A stretch of 64,000 nucleotides of DNA from CAYRNY01 sp964425755 (GTDB taxonomy: Bacteria; Chloroflexota; Anaerolineae; Aggregatilineales; Aggregatilineaceae): assembly GCA_964425755.1 (NCBI GenBank), contig CAYRNY010000002.1, positions 62,001-126,000 of the forward strand, written 5' to 3'. The translations under genes were made by a program, and so were the position numbers. Below the pieces are notes generated by a model. It searched no databases and was not told where the DNA came from. It saw only the letters and a program-made list of their open reading frames with translations. The stretch's first letter is position 1. The number at the start of each line of letters is the position of its first letter. Below, piece after piece: positions 16,236 through 25,002 of this stretch.

Positions 16236-17660
16236 ATGGCAACAGCAGCGAAACAGGAACTCAAGGGCACCATCTTGCAGATTCTCGGCGGCGTGGTCGA
16301 TGTGGCGTTTCCGCCGGACGAGGAACTGCCGGAAATCTATGACGCGATTCGCGTGCCGCGCGAAGGGGACGACGATCTGATCCTGGAAGTGCAGCAGCAC
16401 CTGGGCAACGATAAGGTGCGCTGCGTGGCGATGGACACCACCGACGGGTTGCAGCGCGGGGTTCCGGCCTATGCAACGGGCGCGCCGATCACCGTGCCGG
16501 TTGGTGACGTGGTGTTGGGGCGCATCTTCAACGTGTTGGGCCGCCCGATTGATGGTGGTGACGCGGTCGATGCTGAGACTTACTACCCGATCCACCGCAA
16601 AGCGCCGGTCTTCGAGGAACAGTCGACGTCGGTTGAGATGTTCGAGACCGGGATCAAGGTGATCGACCTGATCGCACCATTCCGGCGCGGCGGCAAGGCC
16701 GGCATCTTCGGCGGCGCAGGCACGGGCAAGACGGTGATCATCATGGAGTTGATCCGCTCGATCGCGGCGGAGCACGAAGGGTTTTCGGTGTTCGCGGGCG
16801 TGGGCGAGCGCACCCGTGAGGGCACGCAACTTTACGGCGAGATGAAAGAAAGCGGCGTTTTGAGCCAGACCGCGATGGTCTTCGGGCAGATGAACGAGCC
16901 GCCCGGCGTGCGCCTGCGCGTGGCGCTGAGCGGGTTGGCGATGTCGGAATACTTCCGCGACCAGGGCCGCGATGTGCTGCTGTTCATCGACAACATCTAT
17001 CGCTTCTCGCTGGCTGGTTCTGAGGTGTCCGCGCTGCTGGGACGGATGCCCTCAGCGGTGGGCTACCAGCCGACGCTGGCGCAGGAGATGGGCGACCTGC
17101 AGGAGCGCATCACCTCGACGCGCGCGGGGTCGATCACCTCGCTGCAGGCGGTGTACGTCCCGGCGGACGACTACTCCGATCCGGCCCCGGTAGCGGTGTT
17201 CGCGCACCTGGACGGCACGATCGCGCTCGACCGCGCGATTGTGGAGCAGGGTATCTACCCCGCGGTGGACCCGCTGAGCAGCACGAGCCGCATCCTGGAC
17301 CCGAACATTGTGGGCGAGGACCATTACAACACGGCGCGTGAAGTGCAGCAGGTGCTCCAGCGTTACCAGGACCTGCAGGACATCATCGCGATCCTGGGCG
17401 TGGACGAACTATCCGAAGAGGACAAGGCGATCGTGGCGCGCGCGCGCCGGACGCAGTTCTTCCTGAGCCAGCCGTTCTTCGTCGCGACGCAGTTCACGGG
17501 CCGCGAAGGGCGTTACGTGCCGATCCGCGAGACGGTGCGCGGCTTCCGTATGATCCTGGACGGCGAGCTGGATCACATCCCGGAGCAGATGTTCTACATG
17601 GCCGGTTCGATCGACGACGTGCTGGAACGCTACGAGGAATCGCAGCACGACGAGGGATAA
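16236..17660 (+). CDS. atpD: F1 ATP synthase subunit beta
   Basis: Catalytic subunit of F1. The 474 residues contain the P-loop GGAGTGKT at 159-166, the catalytic glutamate in GVGERTREG, ALSGLAMSEYFRDQ, and the DELSEED lever motif intact near 390-396. It starts 52 bp after atpG with AAGAGGAG upstream. All residues expected for catalysis that I can check are present. Operon order alpha-gamma-beta-epsilon is as in other bacteria; delta and Fo genes must be elsewhere in the genome. Confidence 0.97.
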   Translation: MATAAKQELKGTILQILGGVVDVAFPPDEELPEIYDAIRVPREGDDDLILEVQQHLGNDKVRCVAMDTTDGLQRGVPAYATGAPITVPVGDVVLGRIFNVLGRPIDGGDAVDAETYYPIHRKAPVFEEQSTSVEMFETGIKVIDLIAPFRRGGKAGIFGGAGTGKTVIIMELIRSIAAEHEGFSVFAGVGERTREGTQLYGEMKESGVLSQTAMVFGQMNEPPGVRLRVALSGLAMSEYFRDQGRDVLLFIDNIYRFSLAGSEVSALLGRMPSAVGYQPTLAQEMGDLQERITSTRAGSITSLQAVYVPADDYSDPAPVAVFAHLDGTIALDRAIVEQGIYPAVDPLSSTSRILDPNIVGEDHYNTAREVQQVLQRYQDLQDIIAILGVDELSEEDKAIVARARRTQFFLSQPFFVATQFTGREGRYVPIRETVRGFRMILDGELDHIPEQMFYMAGSIDDVLERYEESQHDEG

Positions 17661-17717
17661 ACGCCGTGCCCGTTGTGGCGGCAGGTCCCGTTGTATGACG
17701 GGTTGGGAGAGAACCTG

Positions 17718-18170
17718 ATGCCTTTAGAGGTTGAAGTTATATCACGCGTGCGGCAGCTTTACCACACGGACCACGCCGACATGGTGATCATCCCCGGCAG
17801 TGAGGGTGAGATGGGCGTGCTGCCCAACCACACCCCGCTGCTGACGACGCTCGCGTTTGGCGAAGTGCGGATCGTCGAGGGCGATGATATCGTGAGCTTT
17901 GTGGTTTATGGCGGCGTGGTGGAGGTGCGTCCCGACAAGGTCACGGTGCTGGCGGACGGTGCCGAGTCGATCTACGAGCTGGACCTGGACGAGATCGAGG
18001 CGGCCCGGCAGCGCGCGCGTGAATTGATGGAAGAGAGTCCGCACCCGGAGCAGCGCGCGCAGATCGTGCAAGAGTTGCGCCGTGCCGAGATCGCGGCGAA
18101 GATTCACCGGCGTGCATTGGACCGGCCCGGCCAGCGTGTTCGCAGCCTGGAAGACGAAGACTCGCTCTAG
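17718..18170 (+). CDS. atpC: F1 ATP synthase subunit epsilon
   Basis: Epsilon couples the gamma shaft to the c-ring and can inhibit ATP hydrolysis. The start at 17718 (MPLEVEVISR, with GGGAGAG 8 nt before) gives 150 residues. The N-terminal beta-sandwich is recognisable in GSEGEMGVLPNHTPLLTTLAFGEVRI, and the C-terminal helical hairpin (about 95-140) is longer and more charged than in short epsilon subunits. A terminator-like hairpin lies about 60 bp past its stop and closes the operon. Confidence 0.94.
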   Translation: MPLEVEVISRVRQLYHTDHADMVIIPGSEGEMGVLPNHTPLLTTLAFGEVRIVEGDDIVSFVVYGGVVEVRPDKVTVLADGAESIYELDLDEIEAARQRARELMEESPHPEQRAQIVQELRRAEIAAKIHRRALDRPGQRVRSLEDEDSL

Positions 18171-18230
18171 TGATGTGCGCGTCGCAGGCTGCGCCGGCAG
18201 ACGGGGCTGTAACAGCATTCGCATTCTCAA

Positions 18231-18263
18231 ACGCGCGGGAGCGCCTGTTCCGGCGCGTCTTTT
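18231..18263 (+). terminator. Terminator of the atp operon
   Basis: ACGCGC-GGGA stem pairing with TTCC-g-GCGCGT (10 bp with one bulge, 7-nt loop) followed by CTTTTG, 61 bp after the atpC stop. Confidence 0.6.
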
Positions 18264-18345
18264 GATCGGACAGGACAGCCACGCAGGTTTTCCGGCACGG
18301 CTGTGGTCGATTGTGCGCACGTCCTATCGTGGGGCCTGTGATCGC

Positions 18346-18354
18346 TGGTATAAT
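18346..18354 (+). promoter_or_regulatory. Extended -10 promoter of the UbiA-family gene
   Basis: TGGTATAAT, identical to the element at 2274-2282, lies 43 bp before the GTG start; no convincing -35 box. Confidence 0.55.
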
Positions 18355-18397
18355 GCAATGTCGTGATGTTCTCATCGGTGTGTGGGAGGAAAAGATA

Positions 18398-19321
18398 GTG
18401 CAGGCAGTATTGGCGCCATTTAAAACGATCTGGATCACACTGCCTGGGCCGGTTCGGGGCCTGGTGCGCACGATGCGGCCCCACCAGTGGATCAAAAACG
18501 GGTTCGTGTTTGCGGGGATCATGTTCGACCAGCAGTTTCTTGATGCGCAGCCGCTGGCGCGGGTGCTGGCTGCATTTGCGCTGCTGTGCATGACGGCGAG
18601 CACGATTTACCTGGTCAATGACGTGGTGGACATCGAAAAAGACCGGCTGCACCCGAAGAAGCGCAACCGTCCGCTGGCCGCCGGTCAGCTACCGGTCAGC
18701 CTGGCGATAACGGTGGCGCTGATCCTGCCGGTGCTGGCGCTGGGCCTGAGTCTGCTGGTTACGCCAAAGCTGACGCTGGTGCTGCTGGCTTACCTGGCGC
18801 TGCACGTGGTGTATTCGCTGTGGCTCAAGACGATCGTGATTCTGGACGTGTTCGCGATCGCGGCGGGGTTCATTCTGCGCGTGGTGGCCGGGATCGTGGT
18901 GATCGACGTGACGAACTTCTCGCCCTGGCTGTACGGCAGCGCGGGGTTGCTGGCGTTGTTCCTGGCGATCGGCAAGCGGCGGCAGGAACTGCTCCTGCTG
19001 GCGGAGAGTGCCGGAGACGTGCGCGCGACATACAAGGATTACAACCTGCCGCTGCTGGATGACATGCTGCGCATGGTGACGACCGGCGCGATGCTCACGT
19101 ACATGCTCTACACGATGGAAGCCAACACGATTCGCGGCAACGGGCACCGCATGATGTTGACGATCCCATTTGTGATTTACGGGTTATTCCGTTACCTGTA
19201 CCTGATCCACGTGCGCGGGGAAGGCAGCGCGCCGGATGAACTGGTGCTGAAGGACATCCCGTTGATGGTCGACCTCGTGCTGTGGGCGCTGACGGTCGGG
19301 TTCGTGCTGTACGTGTGGTGA
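18398..19321 (+). CDS. UbiA prenyltransferase, decaprenyl-phosphate phosphoribosyltransferase-like
   Basis: A 307-residue membrane protein of the UbiA superfamily, most like the branch that transfers phosphoribose to polyprenyl phosphate (as in mycobacterial decaprenyl-phosphoryl arabinose synthesis). The GTG at 18398 is preferred because GGGAGGA lies just upstream. Visible: MRPHQWIKNGFVFAG at 26-40, the metal-binding NDVVDIEKD at 74-82 followed by HPKKRNRPLAAG, and the second polar motif region GKRRQELLLL. About eight or nine membrane helices follow. A mevalonate kinase gene starts 23 bp later, so the pair links isoprenoid precursor supply to a polyprenyl-phosphate-using enzyme. The exact acceptor is inferred. 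Confidence 0.82.
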   Translation: MQAVLAPFKTIWITLPGPVRGLVRTMRPHQWIKNGFVFAGIMFDQQFLDAQPLARVLAAFALLCMTASTIYLVNDVVDIEKDRLHPKKRNRPLAAGQLPVSLAITVALILPVLALGLSLLVTPKLTLVLLAYLALHVVYSLWLKTIVILDVFAIAAGFILRVVAGIVVIDVTNFSPWLYGSAGLLALFLAIGKRRQELLLLAESAGDVRATYKDYNLPLLDDMLRMVTTGAMLTYMLYTMEANTIRGNGHRMMLTIPFVIYGLFRYLYLIHVRGEGSAPDELVLKDIPLMVDLVLWALTVGFVLYVW

Positions 19322-19344
19322 TAGCGCCGGGTCGAGGTGCGGCG

Positions 19345-20325
19345 ATGGGATTTGCGGGACGTGGTGAGCGGATGATGGCGGCACGGGCGTCTGCCCCCGG
19401 CAAGATCATACTGGTTGGCGAGCACGCGGTTGTATACGGGCAGCCGGCGATCGCGGTCCCGTTGGCGGCGGTGCAGGCGACTGTATCTGCCGAACCCGGC
19501 GAGCCGGGCGCGGGGTTGCTGCTACGCGCCGCCGACCTGGGCGAGACGTTGCGCGCGGACGCGATCGCCGAGGGCGACCGGCTCTATGACGCGCTGGTGT
19601 TTCCGGCACGGCTGGCGCTTGAGGCGCTGGGTGAGCCGGTCCCGGACATGACGCTGGTGGTGCGTTCCACGATCCCGGTCGCCAGCGGGCTTGGCAGCGG
19701 CGCGGCGATCGCGGCGGCGATCATCCGCGCGGTGTGTGGTGCCTTTGGCGTCACGCTGCCACGCGAGCGGCTTAACGCGCTGGTGTACGAGGTCGAACGA
19801 CGGCATCACGGCACGCCCAGCGGCATCGACAACACCGTGATCGTCTACGAACAGCCGGTGTATTTTGTGCGCGGCGCGCCGCTGGAGACGTTTCGCATCG
19901 CGCGCCCGTTTACGTTGCTGGTCGCGGATTCCGGCCAGCCCAGCCCGACGCGGGTCGCGGTGCAGGACGTGCGCACGCTGTACGAGCAGGACCGCGAGCG
20001 CTATGGCGCGGCGCTGGCGGCGATCGGTGCGATCACACGGCGGGCGCGCCAGGCGATCGAGACGGGGCAGGTCGACACGCTCGGCGCGTTGATGCGCGAA
20101 AACCAGGCGCTGCTGCGTGAACTCAGCGTGTCGTCTCCGGCGCTCGACCGGTTGTGCGCGGCGGCGACCGAGGCGGGCGCATGGGGCGCGAAGCTTTCCG
20201 GCGGCGGGCGCGGCGGCAACCTGATCGCTTTGACGGCGGCGGATCGCGTCGGGGCGGTGTCCGAAGCGCTTTACGCAGCGGGCGCAGTACGCGTGATCGC
20301 GACGACGGTCGGCGCGCAAGATTGA
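19345..20325 (+). CDS. mvk: Mevalonate kinase
   Basis: GHMP kinase phosphorylating mevalonate in the isoprenoid pathway. The 326 residues carry the three GHMP motifs: APGKIILVGEHAVVYGQPAIA (18-38), PVASGLGSGAAIAA (111-124) and KLSGGGRGGNLIAL near the C-terminus; RRHHGTPSGIDNTVIVYE with the catalytic Asp is typical of mevalonate kinases. The ATG at 19345 is chosen for the AGGTG 6 nt upstream; ATGs at 19372 and 19375 are alternatives. It follows the UbiA-like gene by 23 bp. Known Chloroflexota use mevalonate routes, some in modified form; the other pathway genes are not in this window. Confidence 0.92.
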   Translation: MGFAGRGERMMAARASAPGKIILVGEHAVVYGQPAIAVPLAAVQATVSAEPGEPGAGLLLRAADLGETLRADAIAEGDRLYDALVFPARLALEALGEPVPDMTLVVRSTIPVASGLGSGAAIAAAIIRAVCGAFGVTLPRERLNALVYEVERRHHGTPSGIDNTVIVYEQPVYFVRGAPLETFRIARPFTLLVADSGQPSPTRVAVQDVRTLYEQDRERYGAALAAIGAITRRARQAIETGQVDTLGALMRENQALLRELSVSSPALDRLCAAATEAGAWGAKLSGGGRGGNLIALTAADRVGAVSEALYAAGAVRVIATTVGAQD

Positions 20326-20343
20326 GGACGCTGGCGAACGCGT

Positions 20344-20934
20344 ATGCTGTTGGTCGGGCTGATAATTTCGGCGCTGCTATTGCTGGCCGCGCTCGTATTG
20401 GTGCTACTGCGCGCGCGGCGCTATGTCGAGGCACACCCAGAGCTGGTCGAGACGGGTGTGCCGGTTTCGTATGTACGCTGCCAGCGCACGCTGAGCGCCG
20501 TGATCAGCCGGTTTCGCCAGCTTCACGGGGCCGCGCTCAGCGACATGATCGCGTGGCAGTCGCCCGGCGGATACCGCTACATCGTGGATCGTGAGGCGAT
20601 CGACCAGCGGCGCGGCGACGCGCACCGCTACCGGCTGCGCTGGTCGGAGATCGGCGGAGTGGGGGTGCGGATGCAGCCGGGCTTCCGTTTTGCGGACCGT
20701 GACTACGATGGTTCTACTGACAGGCGGTATATCACCGGCTACGCGTTTTACTTGCTGGTTGTGCCGCTGACCGGGCGCACGCTCAGCATCCAGATTCCCA
20801 CCGACGGCAGCGAGGACGCGATCGCCTTTGCGGCCTGGGTGCTGGCGTTGGCCGACCGGCAGCGCAAGCGGATCAACGTGTTCGGGTTCGACAAACCGCC
20901 CGGCGCGCGCCGCCAGCGGATGCGGCGTTATTAA
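20344..20934 (+). CDS. Membrane-anchored protein of unknown function
   Basis: I do not recognise this 196-residue protein. It begins with one strong membrane helix (about 2-23, LLVGLIISALLLLAALVLVLL), followed by a soluble basic domain of mixed alpha/beta character. GYRYIVDREAIDQRR, the aromatic and acidic FRFADRDYDG and YAFYLLVVPLTGRTLSIQIPT hint at a PH-like or other beta-rich fold, but this is a guess. The C-terminus is very basic (GARRQRMRRY). It starts 18 bp after mvk and probably shares its transcript. Confidence 0.75.
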   Translation: MLLVGLIISALLLLAALVLVLLRARRYVEAHPELVETGVPVSYVRCQRTLSAVISRFRQLHGAALSDMIAWQSPGGYRYIVDREAIDQRRGDAHRYRLRWSEIGGVGVRMQPGFRFADRDYDGSTDRRYITGYAFYLLVVPLTGRTLSIQIPTDGSEDAIAFAAWVLALADRQRKRINVFGFDKPPGARRQRMRRY

Positions 20935-20944
20935 CGCGGTGCTG

Positions 20945-21859
20945 CTAGAGCATCAGCGTGAGCGCGACGCTCAGCGTGAGCATGCTCAGAATGGTGCTGA
21001 CCAGGATCGCGCCGGCCACGAACTCGGTGTCCGCGCCGAACTCCATCGCCAGGATGCTTGAAATCACCGCTGTGGGCATCGCCGACTGGATCACGGCGAC
21101 GTTGCGCGTCAGGCCGGATATGCCCAGCAGCAGCGCCAGCAGCAACCCGATCACCGGGGCGACAAGCAGGCGCAGCCCGGACGCGGCCAGAATCGGCGCG
21201 ATGTGGCCTTTGAGTTCGGCGCGCCGGAGCTGCAACCCCAGCACGACCAGCATCGCCGGGACGGCGGCCTGGGCGAGCAGGCCCGTCGTGCGGGCGATCG
21301 GGGTGGGCATCTCGATATTGGCGACGTTCAGCGTGATGCCGGCCAGTGCCGCGTAGACCAGCGGCACGCGCAGGATGTTCAGCAGCGCATCGCGGGTAGG
21401 CAGGTTCCCGCGTGAGGCCAGGAAGACCCCCAGTGTATAGGTCACCAGCACGGTGCTGACGAAAAACACGACCGCGCGCGCTTCGCCTGCCGCGCCAAAG
21501 GCGAAGCGGTTCAGCGGCAGGCCGTAGTTGCCCGCGTTGACCAGCGTGGCAGTGAGCACGAACGCGCTGCCCGTACGGCGATCCAGGCGCAACCACCCCG
21601 CCACGATCGTCGCCAGCGCCGCGATCAACAGCGACATGCCGACCGCCACCCCGATCAGGCCGCCCGCTTCACCGGCGGTCAGTTCGGTGGTGGCGAGTTG
21701 TTCGAAGATCAGGAACGGGGTAAACAGGTAGATCACCAGCCGAGACATCGGGCGCGGGTCGATCTCGAAGATGTAATCCACCAGCATGACGATGCCGATG
21801 ACCAGGAACAACGGCAGAATGATGTTGTAGGCGACCTCGCCCAGCGTGTCAAAGAACAT
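20945..21859 (-). CDS. AEC (auxin efflux carrier) family transporter
   Basis: A 304-residue inner-membrane carrier of the AEC family, which in bacteria often export or exchange malate or other organic acids. Ten hydrophobic segments can be counted in two repeats of five. Family-typical stretches are LATTELTAGEAGGLIGVAVG, TLVNAGNYGLPLNRFAFG (the crossover region with Asn-Gly) and AVIQSAMPTAVISSILAMEFG. It follows pyruvate kinase by 17 bp on the minus strand, so the two are likely cotranscribed, which fits a role in moving a fermentation or organic-acid product. Substrate is not shown by sequence. Confidence 0.88.
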   Translation of the reverse strand: MFFDTLGEVAYNIILPLFLVIGIVMLVDYIFEIDPRPMSRLVIYLFTPFLIFEQLATTELTAGEAGGLIGVAVGMSLLIAALATIVAGWLRLDRRTGSAFVLTATLVNAGNYGLPLNRFAFGAAGEARAVVFFVSTVLVTYTLGVFLASRGNLPTRDALLNILRVPLVYAALAGITLNVANIEMPTPIARTTGLLAQAAVPAMLVVLGLQLRRAELKGHIAPILAASGLRLLVAPVIGLLLALLLGISGLTRNVAVIQSAMPTAVISSILAMEFGADTEFVAGAILVSTILSMLTLSVALTLML

Positions 21860-21876
21860 GGCGCGTCACATGTCCT

Positions 21877-23364
21877 TTAGCTCAGGTCGCGTTCGCCCAC
21901 GCTCAGCACCTTGAGGAAGTTGGTCTGGCTGCCCACGCCGAACGGCACACCGCCGATGATCACCATCAGGTCCTCTTGCTCCACCAGCTCGATTTCTTTC
22001 GCTTTGTTGACCACCACGTCGATCATCTCGTCGATCGTCTCAAATTCGTCCACCAGGATTGGCATCACGCCCCAGACCAGCGCCAGCCGGTTGTAGGTCT
22101 CGCGGTTCGGCGTGGCGGCGAGGATCGGCGTGGTCGGGCGCACGCGGGCGACACGCCGCGCCGTGTAGCCGGACCATGTCGAGGCGACGATCAACTTGGC
22201 GTTTAGCATCTTGGCGAGTCCGGCGGTGATGTGGCTGATCGCGGCGGGCACGGAGCGCAGTTTTTCGCCCTCGATCGCCTCCAGGCTGGGCGTGACGCGA
22301 TGCAATTCCTCGTGCGCGTCCATGTATTTCTCCGCGATGCCCGCGATGCGGACCATCATCTCGACGGTTTGCAGCGGGTACTTGCCGATCGCGGTTTCGC
22401 CGGAGAGCATGATCGCGTCGGTCCCGTCGACGATCGCGTTAGCGACGTCGGTCGACTCGGCGCGCGTCGGGCGCGGGTTCTCGATCATGCTCTGCAGCAT
22501 CTGGGTGGCCGTGATCACCGGCTTGCCGACCTCGTTGCAGCGGCGGATGATGTTCTTCTGGTGTACGGGGACCTCTTCGGCGGGCGTTTCGACGCCCAGG
22601 TCGCCGCGCGCGACCATGATGCCATCCGATTGTTCAAGGATGCCCTCGAAGTTGTTGATCGCCTCGGCCTTTTCGATCTTGGCGATCAGCGCGGCGTCGC
22701 CCTTCAGGTGGCGCACCAGCCAGCGCAGCTCGCGCATATCGTCACCGGAGCGCACGAAAGACATGGCGATGTAGTCGACCTTCTGGGCCAGCGCGAAACG
22801 GACGTGTTCGCGGTCGGTGTCGGAGATCGAGGACAGACTGAGCGCGGTGTCCGGCGCGCTGACACCTTTGTGCGAGTGCAGCGTTCCGGCGATGACGACC
22901 TCGCAGGCGACCGTGTGGCTGTCGATCTTGTCGCGCACGACGAATTCGATCTGGCCGTCATCCAGAAACAGGCGCTCGCCGCTGCTCAGGTCCGCGATCA
23001 CGTCAGCATGCGGGAAGGGGATGGTAAACGGATCGGTTGTCTCCGGGTCGAGATCGGGCATGGCGGTGAGCGTGACGCGATCCCCCTCGGTCAGTTCCAG
23101 CGGGTCCCGGACGAGCCGGCCCAGGCGCAGCTTAGGCCCCGGCAGGTCGCCCAGGACCGCGACGACGGCGTTCTCTTCCTCTGCCAGGCGGCGCACGTTG
23201 GCGATGTTGCGGGCGTGCGTTTCGTGATCGCCGTGACTGAAATTGATCCGCGCCACGTCCATGCCGGCGCGGATGATGGCGCGTAGCATACTCGGTTCCT
23301 GCGAGGCAGGGCCGATGGTGGCGACGATTTTCGTCCGTTTGTTGTGTACCTTAATGATTCCCAC
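21877..23364 (-). CDS. pyk: Pyruvate kinase
   Basis: Final glycolytic step, converting phosphoenolpyruvate and ADP to pyruvate and ATP. The 495 residues include RTKIVATIGPAS at 10-21, the B domain, the active-site signature EAINNFEGILEQSDGIMVARGDLGVE with the catalytic Lys just before, and the ADP/K+ region ATQMLQSMIENPRPTRAESTDVANAIVDGTDAIMLSGETAIG. The C-terminal domain ends GGVPFGVGSQTNFLKV, typical for family members. It lies 202 bp after enolase on the same strand and just before an AEC carrier. Confidence 0.97.
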   Translation of the reverse strand: MGIIKVHNKRTKIVATIGPASQEPSMLRAIIRAGMDVARINFSHGDHETHARNIANVRRLAEEENAVVAVLGDLPGPKLRLGRLVRDPLELTEGDRVTLTAMPDLDPETTDPFTIPFPHADVIADLSSGERLFLDDGQIEFVVRDKIDSHTVACEVVIAGTLHSHKGVSAPDTALSLSSISDTDREHVRFALAQKVDYIAMSFVRSGDDMRELRWLVRHLKGDAALIAKIEKAEAINNFEGILEQSDGIMVARGDLGVETPAEEVPVHQKNIIRRCNEVGKPVITATQMLQSMIENPRPTRAESTDVANAIVDGTDAIMLSGETAIGKYPLQTVEMMVRIAGIAEKYMDAHEELHRVTPSLEAIEGEKLRSVPAAISHITAGLAKMLNAKLIVASTWSGYTARRVARVRPTTPILAATPNRETYNRLALVWGVMPILVDEFETIDEMIDVVVNKAKEIELVEQEDLMVIIGGVPFGVGSQTNFLKVLSVGERDLS

Positions 23365-23390
23365 GCGACTCAGCCTTTCTCATGGTTAGC

Positions 23391-23513
23391 GGGTTGTTGG
23401 TGGCTGGCAGTTGCCAACCGGCGGGACAGTTACCCAGGATGGGGGTGTCTGTCTGAGGGCCAATAACAAATGACCGGCAACCAACAACAGCAGCCTTTAA
23501 CCAACAGCCTGAG
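23391..23513. repeat. Degenerate GTTGGTT-type repeats between eno and pyk
   Basis: The 202-bp gap contains several imperfect copies of a GTTGTTGGT/ACCAACAAC motif in both directions (exact 9-bp inverted repeat 23392-23400 with 23479-23487, and further CCAACAG units). A related short piece, TTGGTTGGCAGTTAGCCAG, occurs at 33311-33329. Likely a low-complexity intergenic element; function unknown. Confidence 0.45.
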
Positions 23514-23566
23514 GACGGCGCGTACCGTGTCATCCCCAGGCTGTATGTATCAAACCGGCAGCCGCG

Positions 23567-24859
23567 TTAGAGCGTGCGGTTGATGTTCGGGAAGGCGTTA
23601 CGCCCCGCGTATTGGGCCGCGCTGCCGAGTTCGTCCTCGATGCGCAGCAGTTGGTTGTACTTTGCGACGCGGTCAGAACGTGCGGGCGCGCCGGTCTTGA
23701 TCTGTCCCGCGTTCAGCGCGACCACCAGGTCGGCGATCGTCGCGTCTTCGGTTTCGCCGGAGCGGTGGCTGACCACGACGGTCCAGTTGTGTTTCTGGCT
23801 GAGCTGGCTGGCGGCCATCGCCTCGGTCAGCGTGCCGATCTGGTTGACCTTGCACAGCAGCGAGTTGCAGGCTTTCATGTCGATGGCCTTCTTGACGCGC
23901 TCAGGGTTGGTCACCAGGAAGTCATCGCCGACGATCTGCACCTTGTCCCCGATCGCTGCCGTGAGCTTGACCCAGGTGTCCCAGTCGTTCTCGTCGAGGC
24001 CGTCTTCAAGCGAGATGATCGGGTACTTGTTGACCCATTCAACCCAGAACTCGACCATTTCGTCACCGGTCAGGCTGCGGCCTTCCTTAGCCAGGACGTA
24101 CTTACCGCCTTCGTAAAGCTCGCTGATGGCGGGGTCCAGCGCCAGGAAGATGTCCTGGCCCGCCTTGTACCCGGCAGCCTCGATCGCTTCGAGGATCACC
24201 TCGATCGCGCCCTCGTTGCTGGGCAGGCTGGGGGCAAAGCCGCCCTCGTCGCCGACGGTGGTCACGTACCCCTTCTGCTTGATGACCTGCTTGAGCGCGT
24301 GGTAGACTTCCGCGCCCCAGCGCAGACCTTCGCGGAAGCTCTCCGCGCCGACCGGCATGATCATGAACTCTTGCAGGTCGGGTCCGCCTTCGGCGTGCTT
24401 CCCGCCGTTGAGGATGTTCATCATCGGGATCGGCAGCGTGTGCGCGTAGGTCCCGCCCAGGTAGCGGTACAGCGGCAGGCCCACGCTGATCGCGGCGGCC
24501 TTGGCGGTTGCCAGCGACGCGCCGAGGATGGCGTTCGCGCCGAGTTTGGCTTTGTTCGGCGTGCCGTCGAGTTCGATCAGCATCTCATCGATCGCCTTTT
24601 GCTCGGTGGCATCCCAGCCGACCAGTGCTTCCGCGATCGTCGTGTTGATGTTTTCGACGGCCTCCAGCACGCCCTTGCCGCCGTAGCGCTGCTTGTCACC
24701 GTCGCGCATTTCAACGGCTTCATGTTCGCCTGTGCTGGCCCCGCTGGGGACGATCGCGCGTCCGAAGCTGCCGTCTTCCAGCAGTAGCTCGACCTCAACC
24801 GTCGGGTTGCCGCGCGAGTCGAGCACTTCACGTCCGTTCACAGCCAGGATAATTGACAT
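23567..24859 (-). CDS. eno: Enolase
   Basis: Converts 2-phosphoglycerate to phosphoenolpyruvate. The 430 residues start ILAVNGREVLDSRGNPTVEVEL, with the flexible loop GASTGEHEA, and the catalytic and metal residues in ILNGGKHAEGGPDLQEFMIMP, VGDEGGFAP, LALDPAISEL, ISLEDGLDENDW, IVGDDFLVTNPERV, KVNQIGTL and VVSHRSGETEDATIADL. Every signature I can check is intact. It stands upstream of pyk on the same strand and downstream of the acetyl-CoA synthetase pair, though a hairpin at 24960-24986 suggests separate transcription from the latter. Confidence 0.98.
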   Translation of the reverse strand: MSIILAVNGREVLDSRGNPTVEVELLLEDGSFGRAIVPSGASTGEHEAVEMRDGDKQRYGGKGVLEAVENINTTIAEALVGWDATEQKAIDEMLIELDGTPNKAKLGANAILGASLATAKAAAISVGLPLYRYLGGTYAHTLPIPMMNILNGGKHAEGGPDLQEFMIMPVGAESFREGLRWGAEVYHALKQVIKQKGYVTTVGDEGGFAPSLPSNEGAIEVILEAIEAAGYKAGQDIFLALDPAISELYEGGKYVLAKEGRSLTGDEMVEFWVEWVNKYPIISLEDGLDENDWDTWVKLTAAIGDKVQIVGDDFLVTNPERVKKAIDMKACNSLLCKVNQIGTLTEAMAASQLSQKHNWTVVVSHRSGETEDATIADLVVALNAGQIKTGAPARSDRVAKYNQLLRIEDELGSAAQYAGRNAFPNINRTL

Positions 24860-24959
24860 GATTCAGATCCTCTCCTGATGAAGCTATCGTTCGGCGCACC
24901 GCTCGACTCGATGCCACGAGGCGGCAGCGCCGGTTTGTGTGAGTCTGGATACGGTTCAG

Positions 24960-24986
24960 GCAGGGGCTTTAGCTTGCCGCCCCTGC
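24960..24986 (-). terminator. GCAGGGGC-type hairpin after the DRTGG-protein gene
   Basis: GCAGGGGC/GCCCCTGC, a perfect 8-bp stem with an 11-nt loop, lies 16 bp past the stop of the minus-strand gene at 25003. The same stem sequence recurs at 41746-41771 and in expanded form at 58636-58665. Confidence 0.5.
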
Positions 24987-25002
24987 AGGAATATGCCGCG
25001 TG

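Noticed and set aside
22231..24787. Long plus-strand frames opposite pyk and eno
   Set aside because: Both lie antisense to secure glycolytic genes and have shadow-like composition.
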